Below are positions 1 through 12,092 of a stretch of 64,000 nt of DNA, piece after piece. Source of the stretch: Perkinsus olseni (taxonomy: Eukaryota; Perkinsozoa; Perkinsida; Perkinsidae); contig JABANP010000158.1 in assembly GCA_013115135.1 (NCBI GenBank), forward strand, positions 1-64,000. Direction: 5' to 3'. Position 1 is the stretch's first letter. The number at the start of each line of letters is the position of its first letter. A program made the translations under genes and the position numbers. A model generated the notes under the pieces. That model saw nothing but the letters and a program-made list of their open reading frames with translations. It made no database searches and was not told the origin of the DNA.

Positions 1-630
1 TCTTGACCCACTGCGGAACGTAGAGATGAGTGACTCATCAACCTGGGCCTGCGGAGGCTGTTTATTCGTTTGTTGTCACTCGTCATGAGAGTTGGCTTCG
101 ATTAGTGGGGCACTCCCAAACGAGAAATGCATTTTGTTAAAACGCTCGACCTCGAATTGGAGCGCGGAAGGGGAATTGCGTGGAGGAGAAAGCGCAAAAC
201 GTCAGTGGCCAGACACAGTGTATTAGCGGCAGCGAAGAGTTGATGGGGTGGAGGAGGCTGGCTCGCTTGACTTTCGCTTTCTCCGCAGGGCCGACGCTCT
301 CTGACAACACCCTTAGCAAGACGCCCTGATCACTACACCAAAATGTGCGGTTTTAGTCATCGTCGTCATGAGGGTGAATGGGTGAAAGCAACTTCATCAA
401 ATTTAATCATTTTGTCAGGAGCTCTTTCACACGTGCGGCCGGGCACGTGGCACCTCGCTTGAGACGCTGCAATTGAGACGTATCAACGCAACGCCTCAAG
501 TATTAGACAACACACCAACACCTGCAATAACATCTTCGTTAGAATCAGCGTGGGAAGGTACTTATATATAAAACCATCATCATTGAGAGCAAAGAGGCCA
601 TCAACGACCACATCACTCCTTTGCAACGAA
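1..630. other. No supported gene; downstream flank of the first minus-strand gene
   Basis: I see no convincing exon here on either strand. Open frames are short and lack splice-site support. It is the 3' flank of the minus-strand gene that ends at 631. Confidence 0.4.
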
Positions 631-3134
631 CTAATAATGACGGTGGCACCGGCGGAGCTGGAAGACGTATCCTTCACTGAACCTCAGAGTCCATTCGTCG
701 TTGGTTTCAAGTCGGAGTGTCGTTCGTTCGGGAAGCATAGGCTCCATTAAATAAGCGTGCAGCCCAGCCTCGAAGAATTGCATTGATAATCGGCCTCTTT
801 GTTCTCCGGTTAGAGCGTCCAGATCTAGACTCAGCTCCTTGCTCCCATCATAGATAGAACCATTCAGTGGTACTCGGTAGGGACAGACGGTCGGCAGAGA
901 CGAGGGGAACACGAACGCGAATGAAACGATCCACGGGTTGTTATCATACACGCGCAGTGTGATGGCGCCGAAACCATGGGAAGCCGTTGGAGTGCAGTAA
1001 AAAACAGGACGGCTGTCACTTCGATCATGCGGCAGTCCTGGACATGATTGGCCCTCTTCCGACCTCAATCTGAGAACAACACTCTTGTGGCCTTGAGAAG
1101 TTAGGTTGTGATAGTCGAAGTCCAGACGAAGGTTCCTATCAGCGGCGCCATTTCTTCTCGTTTCATCCTCATAGAGCCTCACGTTGAAGAAGCTGTACTT
1201 CTGACCATCCGCTGATGTCGGGGCGATACCTCTCGCCGACGCCATGCTTGCCAAAGTCGACAAGGCATGCAGCCTATCATCTCTTGATAGGGTGAATATT
1301 TCTAGGTAAAAGCAGTTGGACGAAGACATGCAAGAGTCCCGTCGCAAGGGAATGAGTGCCGTCTTCCTATTCGCCCATCTAAACCTCGCCTTTTTGATTT
1401 CATTTTTGCGGTCTGCTTCACTGCTCACCGCAAACTCACTATCCTCGAACTTCAGTTCAACTGCTAGTTGCTGGCCATGATGTGAGACCTCGACAGAGAT
1501 GCTATCATTCACCGCTCCATCAAGCCCCATTCTCTCATTGACGTAAACGCCTGGCTTGATACTAGCCGCTGCAAGGGCTTCGGCACTTGGCTCGCCAGAG
1601 GGTGTTCGGGTTTGGGCTTCACTTCCCTTCGAAGCATTTCCAAAACGGCGCTTCAGCTTCGTGAACATTGACGCTGATGTCACTGGCGACACTTTCCGTT
1701 GCTTGCCGTGCCGAGAAGGACCTTTCACAGAAGCTTTCTTCCTGACGGGAGACTCGGAGTCCCGCGCTGTAGCCGTTTTCTGCACAGGACGCTCACATGA
1801 CTTACGAACCTTGCACGACGACGGATGCTCCCTCGGAGATGATGCTTCACTGGATTGTACCGAAACTGGCGAGGGATTGCTGCTGATGCTTTACCATAGA
1901 GGAAATTGAACGTTACCAAGACGGATCCTCATCGACGGCTTCGTGAAAACCACTACTGGTGTCTGCGGCATTTTTCGACCCTCGTTGAGCTGCTCGACGA
2001 CGTGCCACAAACCGGTTTCTTTCGGGAGGCTGTACCTCACAAGGCTCGTGCCTCTCCTGTGCACCTTCATCTCGTCTGTCTCGCACCAGAAACCATTAGA
2101 CTTTGTCGCCTTAACAATTATTCTTGATTCATCGAACTTAACTTTGGTGTACACTTCCAGACTGGTAAGGTGTCGTAGATATTCCCGAGGAATATATGCT
2201 TGATACAACTGATACCCATCTTTATAGCCCTCCTCTCGTTGCCGCTTCTGCAGCACTATATCAGCGTAATGATCACCGTTATCAGCTTTCAACAGGCCTG
2301 GGGAGTCTGGAGGAAGCAGAGGGAGAACACACGAGCAACGATTCCCATTTCCGCGAGGTAAAAGACGGCGTCAGCTTCGTCCACCTGTATTTCATAACAC
2401 TGTCGCTTGCCACTCGAAGAAGTCTTTTTCGCCATCACTATTGGCCCTATGTCAACCGTGTTGTTCTCCTCGGCGCCGAACCTCATCCTGCATTGCAAGG
2501 CACCACCATCAGCTTTCATCTTCTCAACCATCATTTGAATTTGAACACCCTCGTCCGATACACCCTGGTAATATCCATTTATGTCGATCACCCTTTCATC
2601 ACGATGGAGCTGGACAACAAGACCTTCACCAAACTTTATCGTGCTCGGTTGAAGGGGACGAGGACACATCAGAATGCTTCCGAGCGGCACTGCTCTGTTG
2701 CTTTCATAAGCCATGATAGCAGTCAATACATCAAGAAACCGTTTCGGCTTGGAGACGATAGTGGCGACGTCAAAGACGAAACGCCCGCCACTTCCGGGAA
2801 TGACGAGAAGACTTCCAGTTTGGATTGGCTTAGTATTATTATCGGACATCTCCAAGGCGAGGCCTATGGTCGCAGGCTCGTCATTCACGCTAGATCTCAT
2901 CGTCACACGCGCGACTCCGCGCTCACCAAAGGCGGGCGGCAATGACCCAACACTGCTGATGAAATACCCGTCCGCGGCCAGGAGATCGTCGTAATTATCC
3001 TCAGCGTTCGGGAGTCTTAGCCCACTATTCCCCCCTTCGTTTCTTGTGGACGCCACGGCTCCTAATTTCGTGGCGCGTGACGATGATATGAGCCAAGACG
3101 CGATGAACAAGATACGACCAAGTCGTTGAAGCAT
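631..3134 (-). CDS. Secreted multi-module beta-rich protein, lineage-specific, three exons
   Basis: I recognise no named family. The start at 3134 opens a good signal peptide (MLQRLGRILFIASWLISSSR), so the product is probably secreted or surface-exposed. The upstream in-frame ATG at 3254 would bury that signal. Three open blocks (about 3134-2325, 2290-1917, 1865-631) join in frame: an intron of about 35 nt lies near 2291-2325, and a 51-nt GT-AG intron at 1866-1916 removes an apparent stop and leads straight into the last block. A module beginning G-Y/V-Y and followed by alternating hydrophobic beta-strand-like segments seems to occur three times: DGYFISSVGS, INGYYQGVSDEG and SIKPGVYVNERMG. 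The later two are each followed by a C-Y/F-x-E-I segment (QCYEIQV, NCFYLEIF). The third module follows a basic, Ser-rich linker. The structure is inferred; splice sites need transcript support. Confidence 0.6.
1866..1916 (-). other. 51-nt GT-AG intron joining two open blocks
   Basis: The donor follows CGTCTTG and the acceptor precedes TTTCGG on the minus strand. Splicing here keeps the frame and bypasses the TAA that otherwise ends the upstream block, turning two apparently separate ORFs into one protein. Confidence 0.55.
3064..3083 (+). repeat. Intron-family A core (antisense to the host gene)
   Basis: AATTTCGTGGCGCGTGACG is intact here. In the minus-strand gene it lies just after the signal-peptide coding sequence. 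It is either translated (SSSRATKLG) or forms the 3' end of a 54-nt intron that would start at gtatcttg. Confidence 0.6.
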
Positions 3135-4827
3135 ACGGGTTCTATGCAACTGAACTAACTCGTATAATAGTGACGTGGCCACAGTCAGACACGACCGCTG
3201 TGATTGTAACATGTCCTCAGCTAACGTGGCATCATCACAACCAAGCTTAGCCACCTAGGTCATCATCTCGGCACGTGTGTCGGTTCGAAGTCCAACACCG
3301 TCACCGGCTTGGTTGGACACAAACCCGATGCCGACTGCTGTTACGACGAGCGGAATAAACCAACTACACCATCATTTCGAGACAGGCTATCGAACCCACG
3401 AAAAATCGCTACTCCGGGACCGAAGTATCACCCTCCCTCATAACTTTAGTGGAAGAAAGCAGATTCCACTAGTCACAATCATGGGTCCGAGGCTTGCTGT
3501 AGGTTTGCGAAGCACTGAGGATATCATAAATGTCCTCGAGACAGAGGAAAACCCATCCGCGCTCGAAAACCGGTGAGGAGCGCCCTAAAATGGCTCCGCC
3601 CGCTCTTCGCTGGGCCGCACGTCTCGAGGACCTGGTGCCGAGGCTTTCCTGTCCGCCCGGGCACCTCCTTAATCGTGAACGCCATAACGTGATCTAGCCT
3701 AGTAACTTAAAACCACACGAAGCCCGCTGGTCGACACAGCACAACCGAAATCGATGGTCAGTGGTGCGCTATAACGGTAATCTCGCCACCTCCGATGGCC
3801 GCCCTCCCTTAACCTGCCACTCTTAACAGAGTAAGGCATGAGAGTTGCCCGCAAAAATCGCTGAGGCGTTGCAGTGAGTCTGACTAGCTTGCTCATTCCC
3901 TTCTTCGTAAATCGCTCTTCCGTCGGCCCCCTGCGTGTTGCGTCACTTCCTGTGCCGGGTAACACGTGCTTGAATCCTTCGATCGCTCACTCGATAGCTC
4001 CGTAATACGAGGGAGAGGCAACAAGCCAGAAAGAAACTCCAATGACCGGCCATATTAAGCTCTAGCCCTGTGTTGGCAGCTTTGGCCGCTGCGAGGGGAT
4101 CAGATCCTTCCACGTGCAAACTAGCAAGGCCACTCATTTGAACTCACATTCGGCCCAACGGTCATTGGTCTAAGAGTAAGGACAGGCTTCATTCTTGATG
4201 AATTCGGATATAAACCTGTGAGAAGAAATAGGGAAGGAAATTTCTCCGCTCGAATGTATCCCTGAGGAAAGCTTCTTGGCGAACCGTCTGTTTGAACTGC
4301 ATATCAACGCTACAGAGAGTCACTAACTGCGCACACCGGCTTCGAGTCAAACCGAGCCGGAACAGTAAGCGTTGGACTATAAACTCACACACACAGAGGG
4401 AAGGCCCCCAGTGACAACACCACACCCTATCAGCGTTAGCTCAAACAGTCTCTCGTTCAATCGGGACTCCTCTGCCGCTCGGGAGCACAAAAAGATCAGT
4501 GGCATCGAAATTGTCAATCGCAACTCCTCCGTCCACCTCGGATACAGGCAGGTCCTTGCCACTCGACTGTGATACCAACGACGCTCGAACCTAAGATGAT
4601 TTCTTTTTTTCCTTCGCTTCCAGGAATTCTCGAGAGCCCGAGGTGGAAGGATAATTCTCGACGGAACCCCCAATGCGAGCTCGGTCTCCGTCAAGGACTT
4701 TACCCAGGATGAATCGAAGAAGCGGTACGAAAGGAAGCACATATTCGCAAAGCACGCACTGTGCACTCGCTATTCGACTCAATAAACTTCCACGAATGAA
4801 TCCAACAATATTGTTAGTTTTACATGC
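3135..4827. other. Gene-poor stretch, no supported gene
   Basis: Only short overlapping frames on both strands, without recognisable motifs or a consistent exon chain. Possible promoter of the gene at 631-3134 and 3' flank of the gene ending at 4828. Confidence 0.4.
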
Positions 4828-7800
4828 CTAATAGCAGTAGCCTTTGAATAGATATTGCAGAAGACTGTGATCATTAACACCCGGCCTCACCAAATGCTGC
4901 ATAGCCACAGGGCCGGGCTTCACACCAACCAGCGCCAACCCCGCAAGCTCCTTCTCAACTCCGGGAAGAAGCGTTACCGCCCGCGACCCCGACCAGCCAC
5001 TCAAAAATGCTCCCCATTCGGCTGGTGGCGTGACCACGACTTGAACCCGGATCGCCTCCTTGACAGTCGGCTCTAGCTTCATGCGGATCCGCATTTGGAC
5101 GACCTCGCCGACGACCGCCACGTCTTTCTCGAGAACAGTCTGGACGACTACTGTGTTGAAGTGACTACTTAGGTGTCTCGCCGAGGGGGTTGCCAGATTG
5201 CCAGGGCTCGGAGAAGCTGCCGAAGGTTTAACTGGTATTTCAAGCATCACAACTGGGAAACTATCAACACGCTGAACCTCCACAGGAGGGTGTTTCTCAA
5301 ACGGAGGAAGCGCTGGTGACAGTGAAACCGTCTCCTTGATCAAGAGTCAGCCGCCTCGGTCACTAGAAACACAACAAGGTCAGGTGCTGGACACAGGAAC
5401 AACATGGTCACAAAGCACGCCCACGACTGCATCCTCAATGACCATCATCTGATCAGCCAATGAACGAGTGGCACGCTAACGCAGGGTTACCTACGGACGA
5501 CCCTGCGAACCGCTCGTGCTCTATACCGAACAGTGTTCAGTATAGAGAACGAACGTGTTCAGTGAACACGACATGATGATTGATCGGGACGACTGCAACC
5601 TCGTCAACGGAATCTATGTTTTACTTGCTAGCATCCCCCAGCACACTAAGACCTCACTAGAAGAACACAACAGCTGGCAGTAGTATGATATCGCACAGGG
5701 TTGTACACGGAAGGGCATGGAAAAGGAGGCAATAGCCTCCACAGGACAACAACTCTTGGCTAGCTGAAATACGCTCGGCAAACGGCTGATGCATAGGACG
5801 ACTTCTTCTGGTTCGTCGAGGCTAATGTAGCGAGAACCTTCCCACAGAGGTCGCCTCGTGCCATCGCTGCAGCTGTGGCCGATGGAGCCGCTGAACTACT
5901 CTTGGAGGAGCCTCTGAAAGAGACAACATCTGAACACTCCGGTTTAGAGCCTCCCCGCGGTGATTAACCATCGGGGCTTCCTCGGAAGCGCAAACGACAC
6001 AGCCGAGCCGAAATAACAGGCGTCCTGATGACCGTGAGAGCGGGCAGATCATTCGACCTGCTTACGGGCAGCCCTCCTGCGTGATCGTCACCGATCCTCC
6101 TCGCCGAGAAACCGCCAGTTTCACATCACCAGACTCGAAGTGGCACGAATGCGTGCCTTCCCCTCTGCGCAGCTTCGCATCGATCACTTTCTAAGAAAAA
6201 AACTTCGTGTATCAAAACTAACTTCGCTCCGCCGTACCTGCGTTTTGCTATGCTTGTTCACAGAAGGGCCTCGGACAACAGGAGCTACTGTTGGTTGGGC
6301 CTGAAAATCATACCACAAATCCCGCAAATCAAAGGAATCACAAGCAAGAAAACCCGTGCAGAGACAACAAAATTTCCTCTCCTAAACTTGCCTTCCTCTT
6401 CGCCATCTCAGCCTCATGCCGCCGCCGTAGCTCGTTGACATAGTCGTCCTGGATCGCCCGCAACTCCTGCTGTTTTCGGTTGTGCATCTCCAACTCATCC
6501 GCTGTCATATTTCTGAACTCTGGACTCTGGCACATGTCCGTGATGAAGCCATCCGGCGTGACGTCGGCAGTAAAGCGGCCTTCCATTAAGAATGGCGCTA
6601 GCACGGAGCCGCAATACCAGCGGACGTTATGCTGGAGCTTAGTCATTTGTGCTGAGGGAACGGCTACCCGACGGGCTCTGAGGAAGGGAACAAACCGAAT
6701 CTACACCGTACCACTTTCTGCTAGTCCCCACAGACGGATAATACGATAATAAACTAGAGCTTTCCAAAATACCCAAAACCGACCCTGCGAGCTCTACGCG
6801 CCACCCCCTCCTCTCCTTCACTCACCCAGCTTCAGATGGGCACTGTAGCAAAAGAGAGAAGAAGTAATGATGCTTCCTTGGCGATGCAAAAACCTCTCGA
6901 CTGATCTTCACACTTGCCTTCCTACCGCCAGAGGTATCGAGGCCTTCGAGGCTGCAGATCCCACCCGTATTGCGAACCTACCCAGCAGTCGTTTATGGTT
7001 AGTCCAGCGAGGCGCTAGGGAGGTCAATGATTCGGATACACCAGCGCGAAGGACGGCAAGCTAATTGTGTTTAATGGGTCAACCAATCAGAGCGTCAGAA
7101 AATCGGAACTACTCACGAAACTCTCATATTGCTAAGGTTGGGGGTTTGAAGAACAGTGTGTAGCTACGCTCTGACATGTTCGGCCCTCCATCAGTGTCAG
7201 AGCCAGCAGCGGGGCAGTAGCCTGTGTCTGCGGTCAACACTGAGCGAGTGGCCATCACTGTTCAGTAGGACACGAGAGAACTGCCCGACTCCATACCCGG
7301 TCCGGGTCGAGTCAGCGGTCTCTAGTGTTCTACCTCCACATCCAGGGAGCGGAGAGCTGACTTGAGCTCGCGTCCATCATCATCACATTGCAATGATCAT
7401 GACCATCACATCTGATGGTTGCACCCGTTGCCAGAGCCCTACTAGCTCTAGCAGCGAACGCCATTGAAGTACTGCGGCCTTGGCCGTACAGCCTACTGCG
7501 CACAAACTTTTGTACGCCGACGTACAAACGAACGAACTTTCCGCGCACGCCGATCCTCCTACGAGGGATTCACACCACATATCACACCCAGACATTGACG
7601 ACACTGGTGCAATGTGAACCCCAACATGGATGAGCTAGAGGAACCCACCTGCGTCTGCCACTGCACTTGACCATTGGCGGGAAGGTTGACATGGCAGATG
7701 TAGCTCAGGGCATGCGGCACCGTGATCACGCCGCTGGGGGCGAGCTCGCTGAGCGCCTCTATACACGTCCCAGCTCCTGCGAAGTTCTTCTCAACATTCG

Positions 7801-9299
7801 AAGAAATCCGAAGGTTCAATAGACTGAGAAGAGACTTCTATTAAAAATACCCCTCCCCGGAATCGAACCTGTGCCTTACGGTTTATTTCTCTGGTCCACG
7901 CCGGTATGCCGATAACACTTAGCCTTTGCACCCCAACCACCCGTTGGTAGTCGCTCAACTACCAACTCTTGTTGTCTATTGGAGTCCCACACTCGACACT
8001 CCTTCGCGTCAAATAATTTCTGAGAAGAACAAAAGTATCTTCCTGACGACCACGCCTGCTGCGAGAGAGTCACTCCAGGGAGAACCCAGTATGATTCAGT
8101 CGCTAGCCTATGCACGTTGGTATGGCTGCGAGTAGCGCTCGCCCAGTTAATCGATTGCACTAACGGCCAATATCAGAGCAACCTCGTCCTTCACTTTCCC
8201 ACAGTGTTCGAATGAGACGTCCAACTGAATTAGCATAAAAATGATCCCCACCTCCTCCTTGGCGATCTCGAGCCACTTGGGCAGCATGATCTCCCGGCTG
8301 CAGACCTCCTTCACAGCCTCGGACACAGTAGTGACGTTATTGGATACCCACGACCCGACCAGCTGACTACACTCCAGTCGGTGATTCAACTGCAACATCT
8401 CCTTCCCTAGCTGCATCGTCTCGGGTGGGGTTGGGAATCGGAAATTCCTGAGGACAATGACATCTCGTAACTTCGCCACTCGCTTCCACACCCTCTATAG
8501 TAATGACCATCATACTGTTAGGAATCACGACTCAGTAATGTTGACGTAGCAATGACATCACTCTTCAACAGCTAGTGTCCTGACCCTCATTACCGCGGGT
8601 GTTGACGACCCGGCCTCTGACGCTCCGGGCAAGTCCCCCACGTCACCACTTCCTTCCCCAATCTAGCCAGCTGGACCACAGTAACAGCCTTTCCATGCTC
8701 CACTAGCACACAGTTGGAGGTGGACGCGAAGGCCTGTCAACAGCCACCGCCGATCTACACGGCCACAGCGGCAAGGAAAACATGGTTGAAACCAGTAAAC
8801 TACTATTTTCGAATGCACCGTTCTATCAAAAATACTTTTTTTCGCCAATGATAGCAATACACCTCTACAATCAGAATGATCGAAGCAACCCCGAAGCAAC
8901 AAATTATAAGATTCATCATCAAGACCAGCCCTCGAGAGCACCACATTACTCACGACAGGATTACCCCTATAACGGATATCGGCAACCCACTCCTCGCATG
9001 CATCCCCATTATCCCACCTTCCTCTCCTTAATACCATCTTTCCACCACTTCGGCGTCTTCACATTGTCACAGACCCACGCAGCGATGCCCTCCGGCCGAG
9101 TGGCGGTAGCAGTCGAATAGCTCATGAACACGGACTCGCACTTCATAGTCGATCCAGTCTCAGCGGCCTTCGCTGTGCGGACCACCTCCGTCGGAGCGTC
9201 TTCCTTCACCTCCACCATCTTCCTACAAGCAGCCCAGAGTGAATAGCGCGCGCCCCAGTGATCGATAAGCATCCTCCTGCTCACCCCAGCTTCCAACAC
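4828..9299 (-). CDS. Unassigned multi-exon gene with coiled coil and beta-sandwich-like C-terminus
   Basis: I do not recognise the product, and whether all exons belong to one gene is inferred. Exon-like blocks on the minus strand are at about 9299-9009 (ESVFMSYSTATATRPEG), 8960-8860, 8720-8640, 8491-8147 (WKRVAKLRDVIVLRNFRF), 7819-7630, 6646-6399 and 6185-6060. The last open block is 5343-4828. The 6646 block ends in a charged coiled coil (QQELRAIQDDYVNELRRRHE) and appears to use a GC-AG intron: AAG then gcaagt, with an acceptor before GCCCAACC. The next intron (about 47 nt) carries a family-C core. The terminal block has alternating hydrophobic strands around VVGEVVQMRIRMKLEP and TPPAEWGAFLSGWSG, reminiscent of Ig-like or trafficking-subunit C-terminal domains. 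Function unknown. Confidence 0.4.
6219..6233 (+). repeat. Intron-family C core, antisense in a minus-strand intron
   Basis: ACTTCGCTCCGCC lies inside a GT-AG intron of about 47 nt. On the minus strand the intron starts gtacggcggagcgaag and ends ttcttag, between exons reading NKHSKTQ and KVIDAKLRRGEGTH. Confidence 0.65.
7850..7945 (-). repeat. tRNA-like element (family D), sense to the host gene
   Basis: On the minus strand the B-box GGTTCGATTCC is followed by a GTATTTTT run. About 60 nt upstream is a D-arm-like CAAAGGCTAAGTG. There is no paired acceptor stem, so it is not a functional tRNA. It lies between two exon-like blocks of the unassigned gene. Confidence 0.55.
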
Positions 9300-10425
9300 T
9301 TCCCTTCGATCTTAACTCCATCCTTAGTCTTAACCACGCTGATCACACTCTTCGTCTTCGGGTCGCTGTATTCGCACCACTCCTTCCCCGGAACGCGCTT
9401 TGCCCGTATCTTGCAGGCTTCAACATTAGATATTCCGTCCAACCGATTTTGCACTTCACCTTATCGGCCCAACTGTAAGACGTTGAGGGAGTTGTCTGAA
9501 ACGACGAGATACTCAGCCGACCCCGAAGAACAAATCTTGGCAGTGCGCAAAGATATCATTGCGCAAAACGGCAGCTATCCTCCACGATTTCATCATTAGC
9601 CGCGAGCCCTTGCTATCCGAAGACGCTGCTACCGCCTAGCGTGCCGTTTGATGAACCCTCAAAACACTACGGAGTCTTCTATTGACAATCATCCACTTTG
9701 GAGCGCGAAAATCACGAGTTGGTAGTTCTATGCTCAGCCTAGCCTGGTTGTCTCCGGGCTGCGGTTTCTTACGAATCGCCTTAGATCGCATCAAGTACCG
9801 ACAAAAACATTTTTATTTTTAAAAATGTTTTTGAGAACACCCCGACCTACCGTCGTTATCGCTGGCCGCGTCGTGAGGATTCTCGACGACTGAAGGGAGG
9901 AAACGAATAACAAATCTCTTGCAGGGCCCCAGCCTTGTGATTTGGAGACAATCGTTGTGACGTTAACAGTCCTGCTTTCTGTGTAGGTTAGCGTCACGAA
10001 GGGGCAATTTCCTATCCATACTGTAGAACTTCCAAGTTAGAGGATTGTAGAGCTCTACCACTATGCCGGATTCGGGAGAGGTTAAAAGACCGCAACCCCG
10101 ATACACAGGGGAATCGGAACCGCGAGACGTTTTCGCTCATGTGAAGACACAAGTCTTACCGATCCGGGAGGGACGGGCCTTGTGGCTGCATTCAGATTGG
10201 TCGAAGAATCCTGCAGGAGAAAAAGTATTACCCGAGCGACATCCGATTAAAGTAGATAATTTCCATTCCGAGGATTCCCAGGAGGAGCGAATGAACGACT
10301 GGACTTGTCTGTCTCTGTCCAAGCTCGGAATAATGCTCGTAACGACGCGCCACAGGTGCGCCTCATCCTCATTGAGCATTGCTGCTCATTGAGGTTTCAC
10401 ACGTATAGAAAGCGAAGGAACTCAC
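9300..10425. other. No confidently supported gene
   Basis: Apart from the hairpin at 9803-9832 I see only weak frames. A minus-strand frame at 10137-10379 may contain downstream exons of the Thr-rich gene, but I could not fix its splice sites. Confidence 0.35.
9803..9832. repeat. Perfect 13-bp hairpin with 4-nt loop
   Basis: AAAAACATTTTTA at 9803-9815 pairs perfectly with 9820-9832 across a TTTT loop. It is AT-only apart from one C/G pair. Possible small palindromic repeat or transcript-end structure. Confidence 0.6.
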
Positions 10426-11232
10426 CCGAACCGCCCTGCCATTCACTATACCATTGGTTGTGGTAGTACTGGTCGTCGTTGTAGTGGTCGTGGTAGTTGT
10501 AGTAGTTGTGGTAGTAGTGGTTGTGGTCGTGGGAGTAGTGGTAGAAGTGGTAGAAGTGGTAGTGGTCGTGGTAGTAGTTGTAGAAGGGGTAGTCGTGGTA
10601 GTTGTAGTAGTTGTAGAAGGGGTAGTCGTGGTAGTTGTAGTAGTTGTAGAAGGGGTAGTCGTGGTAGTTGTAGTAGTTGTAGAAGGGGTAGTCGTGGTAG
10701 TTGTAGTGCTGGTCGTGGTAGTCGTCGTGGTAGTGATAGTGGTAGTTGTAGTGGTAGTTGTAGTGGTCGTTGTGGTAGTAGTGGTTGTGGTAGTTGTGGT
10801 AGGAGCAGCTGTTGTGGTCCTAGAACTGATGGCGGTCGTAGCAGCAGCGGTGGTGGGTGTACTGGAAGTGACGGTAGGGGTTGTCGTAGTCACAAAGGGT
10901 GTGGTTGTGATGGTATGAGTAGAAGTCGTAGGAGGTATCCTAGTAGTGGTTCTAGGCATCACGCTACTCGTCGACCTACTGCTCGATCTAGGCGTGGTCA
11001 CGGATGCAGTCGTCGTGGCACTCTGAGTGCGGAAGCAACCATAACAACAGTCCAGCCCGGCTACACTCGGAAGTGGGACGAAGACGAGCCGTTGACAAAG
11101 ACATCCGACAGACGAGCCGTCCAAGACTTGTCGGTCGAGGCCGCAATTTCTTACCTCATCATCATCGTCATCAGTAGCAGGGACAGTGGTAATCCCTTTT
11201 GGTGGCCGCCGCATGCCCATGAGAAATGGCAA
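10426..11232 (-). CDS. Threonine-rich mucin-like protein (partial gene)
   Basis: The minus-strand frame encodes a region of more than 150 residues made almost only of Thr, with PST spacers, preceded by a mixed Ser/Thr/Pro segment (SATTTASVTTPRSSSRST). Such tracts are typically heavily O-glycosylated in extracellular or wall mucin-like proteins. A GT-AG intron at 11023-11154 removes a Cys-containing stretch and joins an Asp-rich segment (PATDDDDDE) to SATTTASV. The exon ends at a clean donor (CGG then gtgagt) at 10425, so coding continues downstream on the minus strand. No signal peptide is visible with the ATG at 11232, so the true start may lie further upstream. The complementary Val-only frame is a shadow of the repeat. 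Confidence 0.55.
10580..10711. repeat. 33-bp coding minisatellite, four tandem units
   Basis: Four near-identical 33-bp units start at 10580, 10613, 10646 and 10679. On the minus strand each encodes the 11-residue unit PSTTTTTTTTT. They sit inside a longer degenerate ACN-codon tract. Confidence 0.85.
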
Positions 11233-11463
11233 CCTGCACAGGATAGACGGATATTATCGATCCAACTTTAACAGATGTACGGGGTTCGGAAGCTAACCTA
11301 GTTAGACTTCCAGTACCCGCCATCAGGACAGGTAAACTTCCACCGGGGCCCACGCAATCAATTCTTTTGTAGTTCGCCAAAAGCTACAGATTGTTTGCGC
11401 AGTTTTCAAATCAACTTACGCATGTTGATACTACCGACTGTGATGAGCGACCTGGGAGGGTGA

Positions 11464-11497
11464 CCGTGACGGCCCGTCACGGTATTACCCAATACCG
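11464..11497. repeat. Two overlapping palindromes
   Basis: CCGTGACGG at 11464-11472 and its exact complement at 11474-11482 flank a single base. Overlapping it, CGGTATT (11480-11486) pairs with AATACCG (11491-11497). Partial copies of the same words (ATTACCCAATGACG) continue to about 11555. Confidence 0.6.
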
Positions 11498-12016
11498 GCT
11501 CGGTAATTACCAATGACGTATTACCCAATGACGGCTAATACCCGTCACCGACGGGTTCGTAGAACGAAGGGCGAGCGAGATTTCCGGTGGTTATAGTATT
11601 CGGTATCATCAATGCTATAGATATTTTTTGCGTACTTATAACAGCAGTGGGCCAATATTAGTATGGCCAAACTTGAGCCACGACTTAGCAACTAGATTAC
11701 TCCTTCTTTCACAAATGAAACCCCCTACTTGAGGATGTGTCCGCAGAATCTTGAGGGAAACTGATCGGTGTCTATGTTTTTCCGACGACTAATGAGCTAA
11801 CAGAAGTCCACTGCAATACCATGATAGACGAAGTGACGCGTTCCATAGGAAAATGCTGTCGGACTATCCGTGAACTACGATTCTGATGTCGGCCATCAGA
11901 TACTAGAATAATACGAAAGCTTCAGTGGCCCTTCTTCACGAATGATTTCAGTACGAATAGAGAAGGGCACCCACGTTGTGGTCCGCTTTGTGGACCGGAT
12001 GGACGATTAACGTCCG

Positions 12017-12032
12017 ACACGCGCCACGAAAT
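12017..12032 (-). repeat. Intron-family A remnant
   Basis: ACGCGCCACGAAAT, the reverse complement of the family-A core, in an unassigned region. Confidence 0.5.
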
Positions 12033-12078
12033 CCCTAACCCTATAGCGAGATTCGACAACATTGATCCATGGGAAAAG

Positions 12079-12092
12079 GTATCTTAGGTTGG
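12079..12092 (+). repeat. Intron-family B remnant
   Basis: GTATCTTAGGTTGG matches the first 14 nt of the family-B core and lies 47 bp after a family-A remnant. Confidence 0.5.

Noticed and set aside
631..1785. A separate 384-residue gene starting at 1785
   Set aside because: A 51-nt intron at 1866-1916 joins it in frame to the upstream block, and it lacks its own signal peptide while the joined gene has one.
1556..2945. Long plus-strand frames opposite the first gene (for example 2196-2945)
   Set aside because: Shadows of the minus-strand coding sequence; the minus-strand reading has a signal peptide and repeated modules.
10454..10918. Plus-strand poly-valine open frame of 154 codons
   Set aside because: It is the complement of the ACN-codon (Thr) tract of the minus-strand mucin-like gene and has no independent signals.
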